From an uncultured Bacteroidaceae bacterium (lineage in GTDB: Bacteria > Bacteroidota > Bacteroidia > Bacteroidales > Bacteroidaceae): DNA of 64,000 nucleotides. The position numbers and the translations under genes were made by a program. Shown here one piece after another: positions 44,402 to 54,800 of the stretch (position 1 is the first letter of the stretch; each line of letters begins with the position of its first letter). Location: assembly GCA_944320955.1 (NCBI GenBank), contig CALUJL010000021.1, forward strand, positions 1 to 64,000, given 5' to 3'. The notes beneath the pieces are model-generated. The model had not been told where the DNA came from and did no database searches. It worked only from the letters and a program-made list of their open reading frames with translations.

Positions 44402-47400
44402 ATGAAATTAGACAGATTCATAAACCGCCCGGTGCTCTCCACGGTGATCTCCATCGTGATAGTCATCTTGGGCGCGCTGGGACTTATATCGATCCCTATC
44501 ACCCAGTATCCGGACATGGCGCCCCCTACCATATACGTGAGCACCAGCTACACCGGAGCCGACGCGCAGACCGTGCTGAACAGCGTAATCGCCCCGTTGG
44601 AGGAGAGCATCAACGGTGTGGAGAACATGACCTACATGACCTCCAGGGCCACGAACACCGGTAGCGCCAGCGTCACCATCTACTTCAAACAAGGCACCAA
44701 TGCCGACATGGCGCAGGTGAATGTACAGAACCGCGTATCCTCGGCCCAGGGTTTGCTGCCCTCGGAGGTGACGCGCGTGGGCGTCACGGCCAACAAGCGG
44801 CAGACGAGTATGCTGATGGTCTTCTCGCTCTACAGCCCGGACAGCCGCTACGACACCGAATTCCTCGAGAACTACGCCAAGATCAACATCATCCCCGAGG
44901 TACAGCGCGTGCCGGGTGTGGGCGAAGCCCAGGTGATGGGCGCCGACTACTCCATGCGCATCTGGCTCAAACCGGACGTCATGGCACAGTACAAGCTCAT
45001 GCCTTCCGACATCTCCGCCGCACTGGACGAGCAGAACATCGAGGCCGCCCCGGGATCTTTCGGCGAAAACAATCCGAACAACACCTACCAGTATACCTTA
45101 AAATATACGGGCCGGTTGGAGACGGAAGAAGAGTTTGAGAACATCGTCATCAAGGCCACCGAGGACGGGCAGATACTCCGCCTGGGCGACGTGGCTACGA
45201 TCGAGCTGGGCCGGTTGACCTATTCGTTCCAAAACCGCGTAAACGGCGCACCGGGCGTTACGGCCGTCGTCTACCAGACGGCAGGCTCCAACGCCACGCA
45301 GATCATCAGCGACATCCAGAAACTGCTGGGCGAAATGGAGCCGACCCTGCCTCCCGGCATGAAACTGGAAGTCATGCAGAACGCCAACGACTTCCTCTTC
45401 GCCTCCATCCATGAGGTAGTAAAAACGCTTATCGAGGCATTCATCCTCGTGTTCATCGTGGTGTACATCTTCCTTCAGGACCTGCGCTCCACGCTGATCC
45501 CCGCCATTGCCATCCCCGTGGCCTTGATCGGTACGTTCTTTGTGCTGTACCTCATCGGATTCAGCCTCAACCTGCTGACCCTCTGCGCCATGGTGCTTGC
45601 CATCGCCATAGTGGTGGACGACGCGATAGTCGTCGTCGAGGGCGTCCATGCGAAGCTCGACCAAGGCTACAAATCGGCACGCCTTGCTTCCATAGACGCC
45701 ATGGCAGAACTCGGCGGAGCGCTCGTCTCCATTACGTTGGTCATGATGTCCGTGTTCATCCCCGTGAGCTTCATGTCGGGAACCTCCGGAGCTTTCTATC
45801 GGCAGTTCGGCCTGACGATGGCCATCGCCATCGGCTTCTCCGCCATCAACGCCTTGACCCTGAGTCCGGCACTCTGCGCCATCTTCCTGAAGCCGCATGA
45901 CGAGGAAGAAGGAAAGAAGAAGAAAAAACAGTCTTTCATCAGCCGTTTCCACACGGCATTCAACGCTTCCTACGAAAACCTGCTCCAGAAATACAAGAAA
46001 GCCGTACTGCGCATCATCCAGAAGCCTTGGCTTTCGCTGGGTTCCGTAATAGTAGGTATCGCAGTGCTCGTCACCTTGATGAACATCACCCCCACCGGAC
46101 TGGTGCCCAATGAGGATACGGGTACGATTATGTGCTCCGTCGACCTTCCTCCCGGCTCCTCCATGCAGCGCACGGTGGACACGATGCTGAAGATCGACAG
46201 CCTGATTGCAGTAGACCCGGCCATCCAGAGCCGCTCCATGATTGTCGGTTTCAGCTTCCTGGGAGGCCAGGGACCGAGTTACGGCTCATTCATTGTCAAA
46301 ATGAAGGACTGGGACGAGCGAAGCATGGCCCAAAGTTCCAGCATCATCTCGGGCATGTTGTACATGAAAGCCCGCGAAGTGATAAAAGACGCAAGCGTCC
46401 TGTTCTTCGCCCCGCCGATGATTCCGGGTTACTCCGTATCGAACGGCTTCGAGCTCAACCTGCAGGACAAGACGGGCGGCTCGCTGGACAATTTCTACAA
46501 GGTGGCCCAGGACTTCCTGGCCAAGTTGCGCGAACGGCCCGAGATCGCTTCGGCACAGACGTCCTTCAATCCGACATTCCCGCAGTACATGATCGAGATC
46601 GATGCTGCAGAATGTAAGAAAGCAGGCATCAGCCCCAGCACAATCCTGACCACCCTGCAGGGATACTACGGCGGCCTCTACGCTTCGAACTTCAACCGTT
46701 TCGGTAAACTGTACCGCGTCATGATACAAGCCGACCCGGATTCGCGTGCCGACCTCACCTCGCTGCAGAGCATCAAGATACGAAACGGCGAAGAGATGGC
46801 CCCCATCACGCAATTCGTGAAGATCGAACGCGTATATGGCCCGGACAACATCAACCGATTCAACATGTATACGTCCATGACCGTCAACGGTATGCCGGCC
46901 GACGGCTACAGTAGCGGCCAGGCCATCCAGGCCATCCAGGAAGTGGCCGAGCAGTATCTGCCCACGGGCTACGGCTACGAATTCTCCGGTATGACGCGCG
47001 AGGAGCAAAGTACCAGCGGAAGCATGACGGCGATGATCTTCCTTCTCTGTTTCGTCTTCGTTTATCTGCTGTTGAGCGCCCAATACGAGAGCTACATCCT
47101 GCCTTTGGCCGTATTGCTCTCCGTGCCTTTCGGACTGGCCGGCTCGTTTATCTTCGCCCACCTCATGGGTTTCCTGAATGTGCTGATTCCGATTTTCGGT
47201 AATGCCACGAACAACGTGTATATGCAGATTGCCTTGATCATGTTGATCGGCCTCTTGGCCAAGAACGCCATCCTGATCGTAGAGTTTGCGCTCGACCGCC
47301 GCAAGATGGGCATGAGCATCACGTGGGCCGCCGTGCTGGGCGCCGGAGCCCGTCTGCGTCCTATCTTGATGACCTCCCTGGCCATGATCATCGGTCTGCT

Positions 47401-47617
47401 CCCGATGATGTTCGCCATGGGCGTAGGTGCAAACGGTAACCGCGCTCTGGGTTCTGCCGCTGTGGGCGGCATGTTGATCGGTATGATCTGCCAGATCTTC
47501 GTCGTGCCCGCCCTGTTCGTCATCTTCCAGTCCATACAGGAACGCTTCAAGCCCATGACTTGGGAAGATATCAACAACACCGATGCTGAAACCGAAATAG
47601 AACAATATTCCAAATAA
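44402..47617 (+). CDS. RND efflux pump, HAE1 family (AcrB type)
   Basis: A 1071-residue inner-membrane proton-driven drug pump. It begins with the family opening MKLDRFINRPVLSTVISIV, and has twelve membrane helices in two halves with large periplasmic loops. The proton-relay pair of Asp lies in TM4 (AIVVDDAIVVVEG, around residue 405). The FGNATNNVYMQIALIMLIGLLAKNAILIVEFA region of the second half and the conserved GNRALGSAAVGGM ending are present. Substrates (bile salts, antibiotics, dyes) cannot be predicted. It is flanked by its adaptor and outer-membrane partner genes. Confidence 0.96.
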   Translation: MKLDRFINRPVLSTVISIVIVILGALGLISIPITQYPDMAPPTIYVSTSYTGADAQTVLNSVIAPLEESINGVENMTYMTSRATNTGSASVTIYFKQGTNADMAQVNVQNRVSSAQGLLPSEVTRVGVTANKRQTSMLMVFSLYSPDSRYDTEFLENYAKINIIPEVQRVPGVGEAQVMGADYSMRIWLKPDVMAQYKLMPSDISAALDEQNIEAAPGSFGENNPNNTYQYTLKYTGRLETEEEFENIVIKATEDGQILRLGDVATIELGRLTYSFQNRVNGAPGVTAVVYQTAGSNATQIISDIQKLLGEMEPTLPPGMKLEVMQNANDFLFASIHEVVKTLIEAFILVFIVVYIFLQDLRSTLIPAIAIPVALIGTFFVLYLIGFSLNLLTLCAMVLAIAIVVDDAIVVVEGVHAKLDQGYKSARLASIDAMAELGGALVSITLVMMSVFIPVSFMSGTSGAFYRQFGLTMAIAIGFSAINALTLSPALCAIFLKPHDEEEGKKKKKQSFISRFHTAFNASYENLLQKYKKAVLRIIQKPWLSLGSVIVGIAVLVTLMNITPTGLVPNEDTGTIMCSVDLPPGSSMQRTVDTMLKIDSLIAVDPAIQSRSMIVGFSFLGGQGPSYGSFIVKMKDWDERSMAQSSSIISGMLYMKAREVIKDASVLFFAPPMIPGYSVSNGFELNLQDKTGGSLDNFYKVAQDFLAKLRERPEIASAQTSFNPTFPQYMIEIDAAECKKAGISPSTILTTLQGYYGGLYASNFNRFGKLYRVMIQADPDSRADLTSLQSIKIRNGEEMAPITQFVKIERVYGPDNINRFNMYTSMTVNGMPADGYSSGQAIQAIQEVAEQYLPTGYGYEFSGMTREEQSTSGSMTAMIFLLCFVFVYLLLSAQYESYILPLAVLLSVPFGLAGSFIFAHLMGFLNVLIPIFGNATNNVYMQIALIMLIGLLAKNAILIVEFALDRRKMGMSITWAAVLGAGARLRPILMTSLAMIIGLLPMMFAMGVGANGNRALGSAAVGGMLIGMICQIFVVPALFVIFQSIQERFKPMTWEDINNTDAETEIEQYSK

Positions 47618-47627
47618 CTCCCGAACA

Positions 47628-49052
47628 ATGAGAAAACAAATCATATATGTAGTCGTTGCATCTGCTCTTCTGAGCAGTTGCAACATCTACAAAAGCTATA
47701 AGAGGCCGGATGACATAAAAATCGACGGGTTGTTCCGCGATACGGCGAGCGTCTCCCTGACGGGAGGCTACGGCGAGACCAACGGAGATACCGCCACCAT
47801 CGCCTCCCTCCCTTGGCGCGAGGTATTCACCGACCCTCAACTCCAGATTCTTATCGAGCAGGGCCTGGCCAGCAACACCGACCTCCAGAGCGCCCAGTTG
47901 AGCGTGAAGCAGGCTGAAGCCAGCCTCATGTCGTCCAAACTGGCCTTCCTCCCCTCGTTTGCCCTCGCCCCGCAGGGGACAATCAGCAGTTTCGACCAGA
48001 GCAAGGCCAGCCAGACCTACCAATTGCCCATCACGGCCAGCTGGCAGATAGACCTTTTCGGCGATTTGCTCAATGCCAAGCGCGGAGCCAAGGCCAGCCT
48101 GCTCCAAAGCAAGGCCTACAAACAGGCCGTACAGACGCAGCTCGTGGCTGCCATCGCCAACTATTACTACACGCTCCTCATGCTCGACGAGCAACTGGCC
48201 ATCACCCAGGAGACAGCCGTCAAGTGGGAAGAGAACGTAGCTACGATGAAAGCGATGAAAGACGCCGCCATGACCAACGAAGCGGCCGTCACCCAGAGCG
48301 AAGCCACCTACTACTCCGTGCTGGCCTCCATCCCCGAGTTGAAGCAGACCATCCGCGAAACGGAAAACAACCTCTGCGTACTTCTGGGCCAGGCCCCGCA
48401 AGCCATCAGCCGCGGCACACTGGCCTCCCAGCAGATGCCTGCCTACGTATCGGCCGGCGTGCCCCTGCAGCTTCTGGCCAACCGTCCGGACGTGAAAGCG
48501 GCCGAGATGGCCCTGGCTACGGCCTACTATGCCACCAACCGCGCCCGTTCGGCCTTCTACCCGCTGGTCAACATTACCGGTTCGCTCGGCTGGACGAACA
48601 GCGCCGGCGGCGCGATTGTCAACCCCGGCAAGCTGCTGGCCTCCGTGGTCGGCTCCATCACGCAGCCCCTCTTCCAGCGCGGTAGCCTGATTGCCCAACT
48701 CAAGATAACCAAAGCCCAGCAGGAACAGGCCAAGCTCTCCTTCCAGCAGGCCCTGCTGAATGCCGGAAACGAAGTGAGCAACGCCCTCTTCCAGTACCAG
48801 ACCAACCTCGAAAAAGAAACCATCCGCCGCCAGCAGGTGGAAGCCCTGGAGAAGAGCGTGGACTTCACTACCGACTTGTTCAAATCCGGTACCGAAGGCA
48901 CCTCCTACCTAGAGATCATCACGGCCGAACAGTCGCTCCTCAGCGCACGCCTCTCCGAGGTGAGCGACACGTTCAGCAAGATACAGGCCGTGGTCAACCT
49001 CTACCAGGCCGTAGGAGGCGGGCAGGAACCGGAAACCGATGAAAACCAATAA
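47628..49052 (+). CDS. Outer-membrane efflux channel lipoprotein (OprM/NodT type)
   Basis: A 474-residue TolC-family protein. The lipobox is LLSSC (Cys18), after which NIYKSYKRPD starts the mature protein. Two repeated long helical blocks (for example LASNTDLQSAQLSVKQAEASL and the matching C-terminal part ITQPLFQRGSLIAQLK) build the tunnel, and NRPDVKAAEMALATAYY is a NodT signature. It is the exit duct for the pump encoded 10 bases upstream. Confidence 0.94.
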   Translation: MRKQIIYVVVASALLSSCNIYKSYKRPDDIKIDGLFRDTASVSLTGGYGETNGDTATIASLPWREVFTDPQLQILIEQGLASNTDLQSAQLSVKQAEASLMSSKLAFLPSFALAPQGTISSFDQSKASQTYQLPITASWQIDLFGDLLNAKRGAKASLLQSKAYKQAVQTQLVAAIANYYYTLLMLDEQLAITQETAVKWEENVATMKAMKDAAMTNEAAVTQSEATYYSVLASIPELKQTIRETENNLCVLLGQAPQAISRGTLASQQMPAYVSAGVPLQLLANRPDVKAAEMALATAYYATNRARSAFYPLVNITGSLGWTNSAGGAIVNPGKLLASVVGSITQPLFQRGSLIAQLKITKAQQEQAKLSFQQALLNAGNEVSNALFQYQTNLEKETIRRQQVEALEKSVDFTTDLFKSGTEGTSYLEIITAEQSLLSARLSEVSDTFSKIQAVVNLYQAVGGGQEPETDENQ

Positions 49053-49074
49053 CCCTTAAATCCATACCGAAACC

Positions 49075-49842
49075 ATGATCAGCCCTTTAGCATGTGTAGA
49101 TCCCGAAGCCAAAATCGGGAAAAACGTCACCATCCATCCCTTTGCCTACGTGGAGAAAGACGTAGTAATCGGAGATGACTGCGAGATTATGCCCTACGTC
49201 AGCATCCTCAACGGGACGCGGCTCGGCAAGAACAACAAAGTATACCAGAACAGCGTGCTGGGCGCCATACCGCAAGACTACCACTATACCGGAGAAGCCA
49301 CCGAGCTCGTCATAGGCGACAACAACAGCATCCGGGAGAACACCGTCATTGCCCGCGGCACCCACACAGGCCACTCCACGCAGATCGGCGACGACAACTT
49401 CATCACCGAGCGCGTCCACATCTGCCACGACGTAGTAATCGGCAACAAGTGCGTGGTAGGCATCGGCAGCACGATAGCCGGCGAATGCACGCTCGACGAC
49501 TGTGTCATCCTGGCCGGCGCCGTCATCCTCCACCAGTACTGCCACGTCGGCAGCTGGGCCCTCGTGCAGGGCGGATGCCGCATCTCCAAGGATGTCCCGC
49601 CCTACGTCATCATGAACGGCAATCCCGCCGAGTACCACGGAGTCAACTCCATAGTGCTCAGCCACAAAGGCTTTACCGACCGCATCATCCGCCACATCGG
49701 CAATGCCTACCGGCTCATCTACCAGGGCAACTTCAGCCTGCAGGACGCCGTGCTGAAGATAAGGGACCAGATACCCATGAGCGACGAAATCCGCAACATC
49801 ATGGACTTCGTCTCCAACTCCAAGCGCGGCATCGTCAAGTGA
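49075..49842 (+). CDS. lpxA: UDP-N-acetylglucosamine O-acyltransferase LpxA
   Basis: A 255-residue left-handed beta-helix enzyme that performs the first step of lipid A synthesis. Hexapeptide repeats run from residue 3 to about 185; the catalytic base is H118 in HICHDVVIGN (family HxxHD). The C-terminal helical part includes GNAYRLIYQ. Length is normal. It starts 23 bases after the efflux channel gene and ends at a strong terminator, so it may share the efflux message, tying outer-membrane lipid supply to efflux expression. In many Bacteroidetes lpxA follows lpxC/fabZ, so this position is unusual or marks a second copy. Confidence 0.93.
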   Translation: MISPLACVDPEAKIGKNVTIHPFAYVEKDVVIGDDCEIMPYVSILNGTRLGKNNKVYQNSVLGAIPQDYHYTGEATELVIGDNNSIRENTVIARGTHTGHSTQIGDDNFITERVHICHDVVIGNKCVVGIGSTIAGECTLDDCVILAGAVILHQYCHVGSWALVQGGCRISKDVPPYVIMNGNPAEYHGVNSIVLSHKGFTDRIIRHIGNAYRLIYQGNFSLQDAVLKIRDQIPMSDEIRNIMDFVSNSKRGIVK

Positions 49843-49860
49843 GAGCCGCCCCTGAGACAC

Positions 49861-49902
49861 GAGAAGCGCGCCCCTGCTTGCAGAGGCGCGCTTCTCTTTT
49901 TT
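49861..49902 (+). terminator. Strong terminator after lpxA
   Basis: A perfect 12-bp stem GAGAAGCGCGCC (49861-49872) with 49885-49896 is followed by TTTTTT. Confidence 0.9.
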
Positions 49903-49928
49903 CGGCACCAGCACATGGCTCCGGACAT

Positions 49929-50546
49929 TCAGTCCTCCCCTTCGTCCGGAAAACGGAGCGTCTCCACCTTCGCGAGCCGCTCCCTCAGCCGGGGCATCCG
50001 CCCGCGGCGGATGCGCAGCACCATGCGGCAGTCCGTGTCGTAGCCCTGGGACACGATGGCCGGCCCCTCTTCTTTCACGATGCGCATCACCTCGTTCATC
50101 AGCGGGTACTCGAAATCCACCGTCACCTCCGCGTCCACCGTACGTTCCACCACCTCCGCCGCGTCCAGCGCCTCGGCGGCAGCCGTGCGGTAGGCCACGA
50201 TCAGGCCGCTCGTCCCCAGCTTGATCCCGCCGAAGTAGCGCACCACCACGACCAACACGTCCGTCAGTTCGCGCGAATTGATTTGCCCCAGAATCGGCTT
50301 GCCCGCCGTGCCCGAGGGTTCCCCGTTGTCGTTGGCGCGGAAGTCCTTGCGCTCCGGGCCCAGCATGTAGGCGTAACACACATGCCGCGCATCGTAGTAC
50401 CGCTTCGTGCACTCCTCTATCCGCGCCTTCACCTCCTCCACCGTGCGCACCGGCACGGCCAGGGCAATAAACTTGCTCCGCTTCTCCGAGTACGAGCCCT
50501 CGGCCGGGCCCGCCAGCGTGCGGTATGAATCGTTCAGTTCCTCCAT
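49929..50546 (-). CDS. YigZ/IMPACT-family protein
   Basis: A 205-residue protein of the UPF0029 (IMPACT/YigZ) family. The start at MEELNDSYRTL is preferred over the longer frame because the promoter -7 box lies within that extension. The family motifs DARHVCYAYMLG, DNGEPSGTAGKPIL and VVVVRYFGGIKLGTSGL are all present, with a DUF1949 ferredoxin-like C-terminus. The fold is shared with EF-G domain IV, and IMPACT proteins act in translation control in eukaryotes; the bacterial role is not settled. It appears to be a single-gene unit. Confidence 0.9.
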   Translation of the reverse strand: MEELNDSYRTLAGPAEGSYSEKRSKFIALAVPVRTVEEVKARIEECTKRYYDARHVCYAYMLGPERKDFRANDNGEPSGTAGKPILGQINSRELTDVLVVVVRYFGGIKLGTSGLIVAYRTAAAEALDAAEVVERTVDAEVTVDFEYPLMNEVMRIVKEEGPAIVSQGYDTDCRMVLRIRRGRMPRLRERLAKVETLRFPDEGED

Positions 50547-50554
50547 ATCGCCGG

Positions 50555-50562
50555 CAAAGATA
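50555..50562 (-). promoter_or_regulatory. -7 box directly before the YigZ-type gene
   Basis: Minus-strand TATCTTTG ends 8 bases before the ATG at 50546, so the message would be leaderless or nearly so. It fixes the start of the gene. Confidence 0.55.
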
Positions 50563-50589
50563 GTGCAAACGAGCGAAATATCCACACCC

Positions 50590-51324
50590 CTACTCCTCCA
50601 GCGGAATCAGCTGCCGGGTCAGGAACAGGAGCACATAGCCCCCTTCCGTGCGGCGGCAGAGCGCCAGCTGGCGCATGCCCCGGAAACTGTAGTCGAAGGC
50701 ATATTGCAGATATCGGCTGCCTGAGACGCGCGGTTCCTGTCCGGGAAACTGGAGCAGCGGGGCATTGTCCGCCACCTCCGTGGCCCAGGCCTTCGTGCAG
50801 CGCGCCGCCTCGTCCCAGAGCAGCAGGCAAGGCTCGTCCCGGTATGTCACGGGGATAATCCCGCTGTAGACCCGTCCTCCGCCGGGTCCGCTGTAGGGCC
50901 GCTCCGCACGCTCCTTGCCGATCTCCAGCCCGTCGCCCACGATCTTCCGCACCTCGCGCAAGAACCTGCGGTTGCGCATCTTGCGCGCGAGTCGCTGCCC
51001 GGCGGGCAGAAGTGAGTCGACCTGCCATACGTCCAGCAGTTCGAGCCTCACGGGGAGCGGATCGGCAGCCGAGCCCTTCTCCCGCGCCACGGTCAGGAAA
51101 CGCCCGAGTTGTGCCGAATCGCCGGTACGATACGTGTCGAAGTCGAGCGCATCGGCACCCCTTTCCCACTCAAAGTTGTGGTAGTGCAGGCCTCCGTCGC
51201 TCTCCGTCTCCATTTCATTACCTACGGGAAACAAGATCAGATACTCCGCCCGTGACTCCTGTGCCAATACGATATTTGTCCCCTGGACAAGCAAGCACAT
51301 TATAAGCAAGCAATACTTTACCAT
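50590..51324 (-). CDS. Secreted protein of unknown function
   Basis: A 244-residue exported protein. The start at MVKYCLLIMC gives a signal peptide cut after about residue 22 (IVLAQES); the open frame continues upstream but crosses the promoter and repeat array G. The mature part has a DTYRTGDSAQLGRFLTVA segment, a basic helical region (LARKMRNRRFLREVRKIV, about 135-150) and several short strands to the C-terminus. I do not recognise a family. It has one of the best promoters of the window and ends 44 bases before the YigZ-type start. Expected site is the periplasm or the surface. Confidence 0.75.
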   Translation of the reverse strand: MVKYCLLIMCLLVQGTNIVLAQESRAEYLILFPVGNEMETESDGGLHYHNFEWERGADALDFDTYRTGDSAQLGRFLTVAREKGSAADPLPVRLELLDVWQVDSLLPAGQRLARKMRNRRFLREVRKIVGDGLEIGKERAERPYSGPGGGRVYSGIIPVTYRDEPCLLLWDEAARCTKAWATEVADNAPLLQFPGQEPRVSGSRYLQYAFDYSFRGMRQLALCRRTEGGYVLLFLTRQLIPLEE

Positions 51325-51368
51325 AACTTCAGCTCCTATTTTATTTTTCAACTCCGAACTTTCGGATA

Positions 51369-51399
51369 CAAAGTTAACCTTTATGGTTTTCACAGCCAA
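51369..51399 (-). promoter_or_regulatory. Strong promoter of the secreted unknown
   Basis: TTG (51397-51399), exactly 20 bp, TAACTTTG (51369-51376) on the minus strand; the leader is about 40 bases and has a small CCGAA/TTCGG hairpin. Confidence 0.8.
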
Positions 51400-51515
51400 T
51401 AGAAGACAAAAAAATTTACCTTTCTTACCCGTTTGGGTATAACGATACGTCCCGTCCCCGCCTATCCTTTCCGAAAACGAAACGGCGATGCAAAAAAGAA
51501 TACAGCGCCGTCTGC

Positions 51516-51603
51516 CGACGGCGGCAGCACTTTCCGGAAAAAGCCCTGCCGCTTTCCGGGAAAAGTGCTGCCGCTTTTTCCGGAAAGTCCCGCACCTTTT
51601 CCG
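51516..51603. repeat. 22-bp register array G, four units
   Basis: Blocks at about 51516, 51538, 51560 and 51582. The middle ones read AAAAAGCCCTGCCGCTTTCCGG and GAAAAGTGCTGCCGCTTTTTCC in 22 bases each. It lies in the divergent gap between the secreted unknown and ileS. Confidence 0.85.
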
Positions 51604-51762
51604 ACACCTCCCCGGAGGGCTTCCCCCCCGGCGGGGCAAAATCCGGGGCCGGCGGCAGAGAAGGGAACCGCGCTGCAATCCCTTTGTCACCTCCACGCCC
51701 CTGCTTCTCCCGCATATCCTGCATTTTTAGGACGAAAGGAAAAGCGGTTTGCAAGAAATTCG

Positions 51763-51770
51763 TATCTTTG
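51763..51770 (+). promoter_or_regulatory. -7 box of the ileS run
   Basis: TATCTTTG lies 45 bases before the ileS ATG, excluding the longer open frame that begins at 51684. No good TTG at 20 bp. Confidence 0.6.
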
Positions 51771-51815
51771 CGCGCAAAAATCAGAACATACCCCGCGGAA
51801 GGGGCCGGAACAAAT

Positions 51816-54800
51816 ATGAAAAAATTTGCCGAACACAGCCAATTCAACCTCTCGGAAATAAATAAGGAAGTCCTGAAACAGTGGGACGAGCAGCAGATTT
51901 TCCAACGCAGCATGAGCGAGCGCGAGGGCTCGCCGGCCTATATTTTCTACGAAGGCCCCCCTTCGGCCAACGGCATGCCGGGCATCCACCACGTCATGGC
52001 GCGCACAATAAAAGACATCTTCTGCCGGTACAAGACGATGCAGGGCTTCTGCGTCAAGCGCAAGGCCGGATGGGACACCCACGGCCTGCCCGTGGAGCTG
52101 GGCGTGGAGAAAAGCCTCGGCATCACCAAGGAAGACATCGGGAAGACCATCAGCGTGGAAGACTACAACGCCGCCTGCCGCAAAGAGGTGATGAAGTTTA
52201 CCCGCGAATGGGAAGACCTGACGCACAAGATGGGCTACTGGGTGGACACAAAGGACCCCTACATCACCTACGACAACCGCTACATCGAGACGCTCTGGTG
52301 GCTGCTTTCGCAACTTTACCAGAAGGGGCTGCTCTATAAAGGCTACACCATCCAGCCTTACTCCCCCGCCGCCGGCACGGGGCTCAGCTCCCACGAGCTG
52401 AACCAGCCGGGCTGTTACCGGGACGTGAAGGACACGACGGCCACGGCGCAGTTCCGCGTGAAGAACCCGCGGCCGGAGTGGACGGAATGGGGCACGCCGT
52501 ATTTCCTGGCGTGGACCACGACGCCCTGGACCCTGCCCAGCAATACGGCGCTGTGCGTAGGCCCGAAGATAGAATATCTGGCCGTCAATACATACAACCC
52601 CTACACGGGTGAGAAAATCACGGCCATCCTGGCCAAAGAGCGCCTCGCGGCCTACTTCAACCCCAAGGGCGCAGAGGCCGACATGGAAGCCTACCGCCCG
52701 GGCGACAAGGTGCTTCCCTACCGCATCATAGGGGAATACAAAGGCCCGGAGCTGACGGGCATGGAATACGAACAGCTCTTCCCGTGGGTCAACCCGGGGG
52801 AAGGCGCGTTCCGCGTCATCGAAGGCGACTACGTGACCACGGAGGACGGTACGGGCATTGTGCACATCGCCCCGACGTTCGGTGCCGATGATGCCTTCGT
52901 AGCCAAGGCCGCCGGCGTGCCGCCCCTGCAACTTATAAACAAGAAAGGCGAGACGCGCCCCATGGTGGACCTCACCGGAAAATTCTACCTGCTGGACGAG
53001 CTGGACGAAGAATGGGTGAAGAGTCACGTCAATGCAGGACTCTACAAGCAATACGAAGGCCGCTTCGTCAAGAACGCCTACGACCCCGCCCTCACGGACA
53101 AGGACGAAACGCTGGATATCGCCCTGTGCATGGAGATGAAGGCCACGAACAAAGTATTCAAGATAGAGAAGCACGTCCACAACTACCCCCACTGCTGGCG
53201 GACGGACAAGCCCGTCCTCTACTATCCGCTGGACAGCTGGTTTATCCGCTCCACGGCTTGCAAGGACGAGATGATACGCCTGAACAAGACGATACAGTGG
53301 AAACCGGAAAGCACGGGCACCGGCCGCTTCGGCAAATGGCTCGAAAACCTGAACGACTGGAACCTCAGCCGCTCGCGCTACTGGGGAACCCCGCTCCCCA
53401 TCTGGCGCACGGAGGACGGCAAGGAAGAACGCTGCATCGGCTCCGTAGAGGAACTCTACCAAGAGGTGGAGAAGTCCGTGGCCGCCGGCCTCATGAAATG
53501 CAATCCCTACAAGGAAAAAGGATTCCAACCCGGCATATATACTAAGGAAAACTACGAGAAGATCGACCTCCACCGCCCGTATGTGGACGACATCGTACTC
53601 GCCTCCTCCGACGGGAAGCCCATGCGCCGCGAGCCGGACCTCATAGACGTATGGTTCGATTCCGGCTCGATGCCGTACGCGCAGATACACTATCCGTTCG
53701 AAAACAAGGAACTTCTCGACAACCGCACCGTATATCCGGCCGACTTCATAGCCGAAGGCGTCGACCAGACGCGGGGCTGGTTCTTCACCCTGCATGCCAT
53801 CGCCACGATGATCTTCGGCAGTGTGGCGTATAAGCACGTCATCTCCAACGGACTGGTGCTGGACAAAAACGGGAACAAGATGAGCAAACGCCTGGGCAAT
53901 GCCGTCGACCCGTTCGGCGCCATAGATAAATTCGGCTCCGACCCCCTGCGTTGGTACATGACCACGAACTCCGCTCCGTGGGACAACCTGAAGTTCGACG
54001 AGGCCGGCGTAGAGGAAGTGCGGCGCAAGTTCTTCGGAACGCTCTACAACACCTACTCCTTCTTTGCCCTCTATGCCAATGTAGACGGCTTCACGGGCAA
54101 CGAAGAGGCAGTGCCCCTGTCCCGCCGGCCGGAAATCGACCGCTGGATTCTCTCCGAACTGCATACGCTCATCGCAGAAACCACCGACAGTCTGGACAAC
54201 TACGAGCCCACCCGCGCGGGAAGAGCCATACAGGACTTCGTCTGCGACAACCTGAGTAATTGGTACGTGCGCCTGTGCCGCAAACGTTTCTGGGGCGGCG
54301 GACTGTCGGAAGACAAGCTCTCGGCCTACCAGACGCTGTATGCCTGCCTGAAAACCGTGGCACACCTGATGGCCCCCATTGCCCCGTTCTATTCTGACCG
54401 GCTCTACAACGACCTCTCCGTCTTCGATGCCGCACGGAAAGACTCCGTACATCTGGACTTCTTCCCCCGCAGCAACGCCGAAATGGTCGACAAGGAACTG
54501 GAGACGCGCATGGAGATGGCACAGAAAGTCACGAGCATGGTGCTCGCCCTGCGCCGCAAGGTAAACATAAAGGTGCGCCAGCCGCTGCAGTGCATCCTTG
54601 TCCCCGTGACCGACGACGAGCAGGAACGCCACCTCACCGCCGTGGCCGACCTGATACGCCACGAGGTGAACGTGAAGGAAATACGCTTCGTCCGGGGAGC
54701 TTCCGACATATTGGTCAAGAAAGTGAAGTGCGACTTCAAGAAACTGGGCCCGAAGTTCGGCAAACAGATGAAGGCCGTGGCCGCGGCCGTTGCAGCCCTC

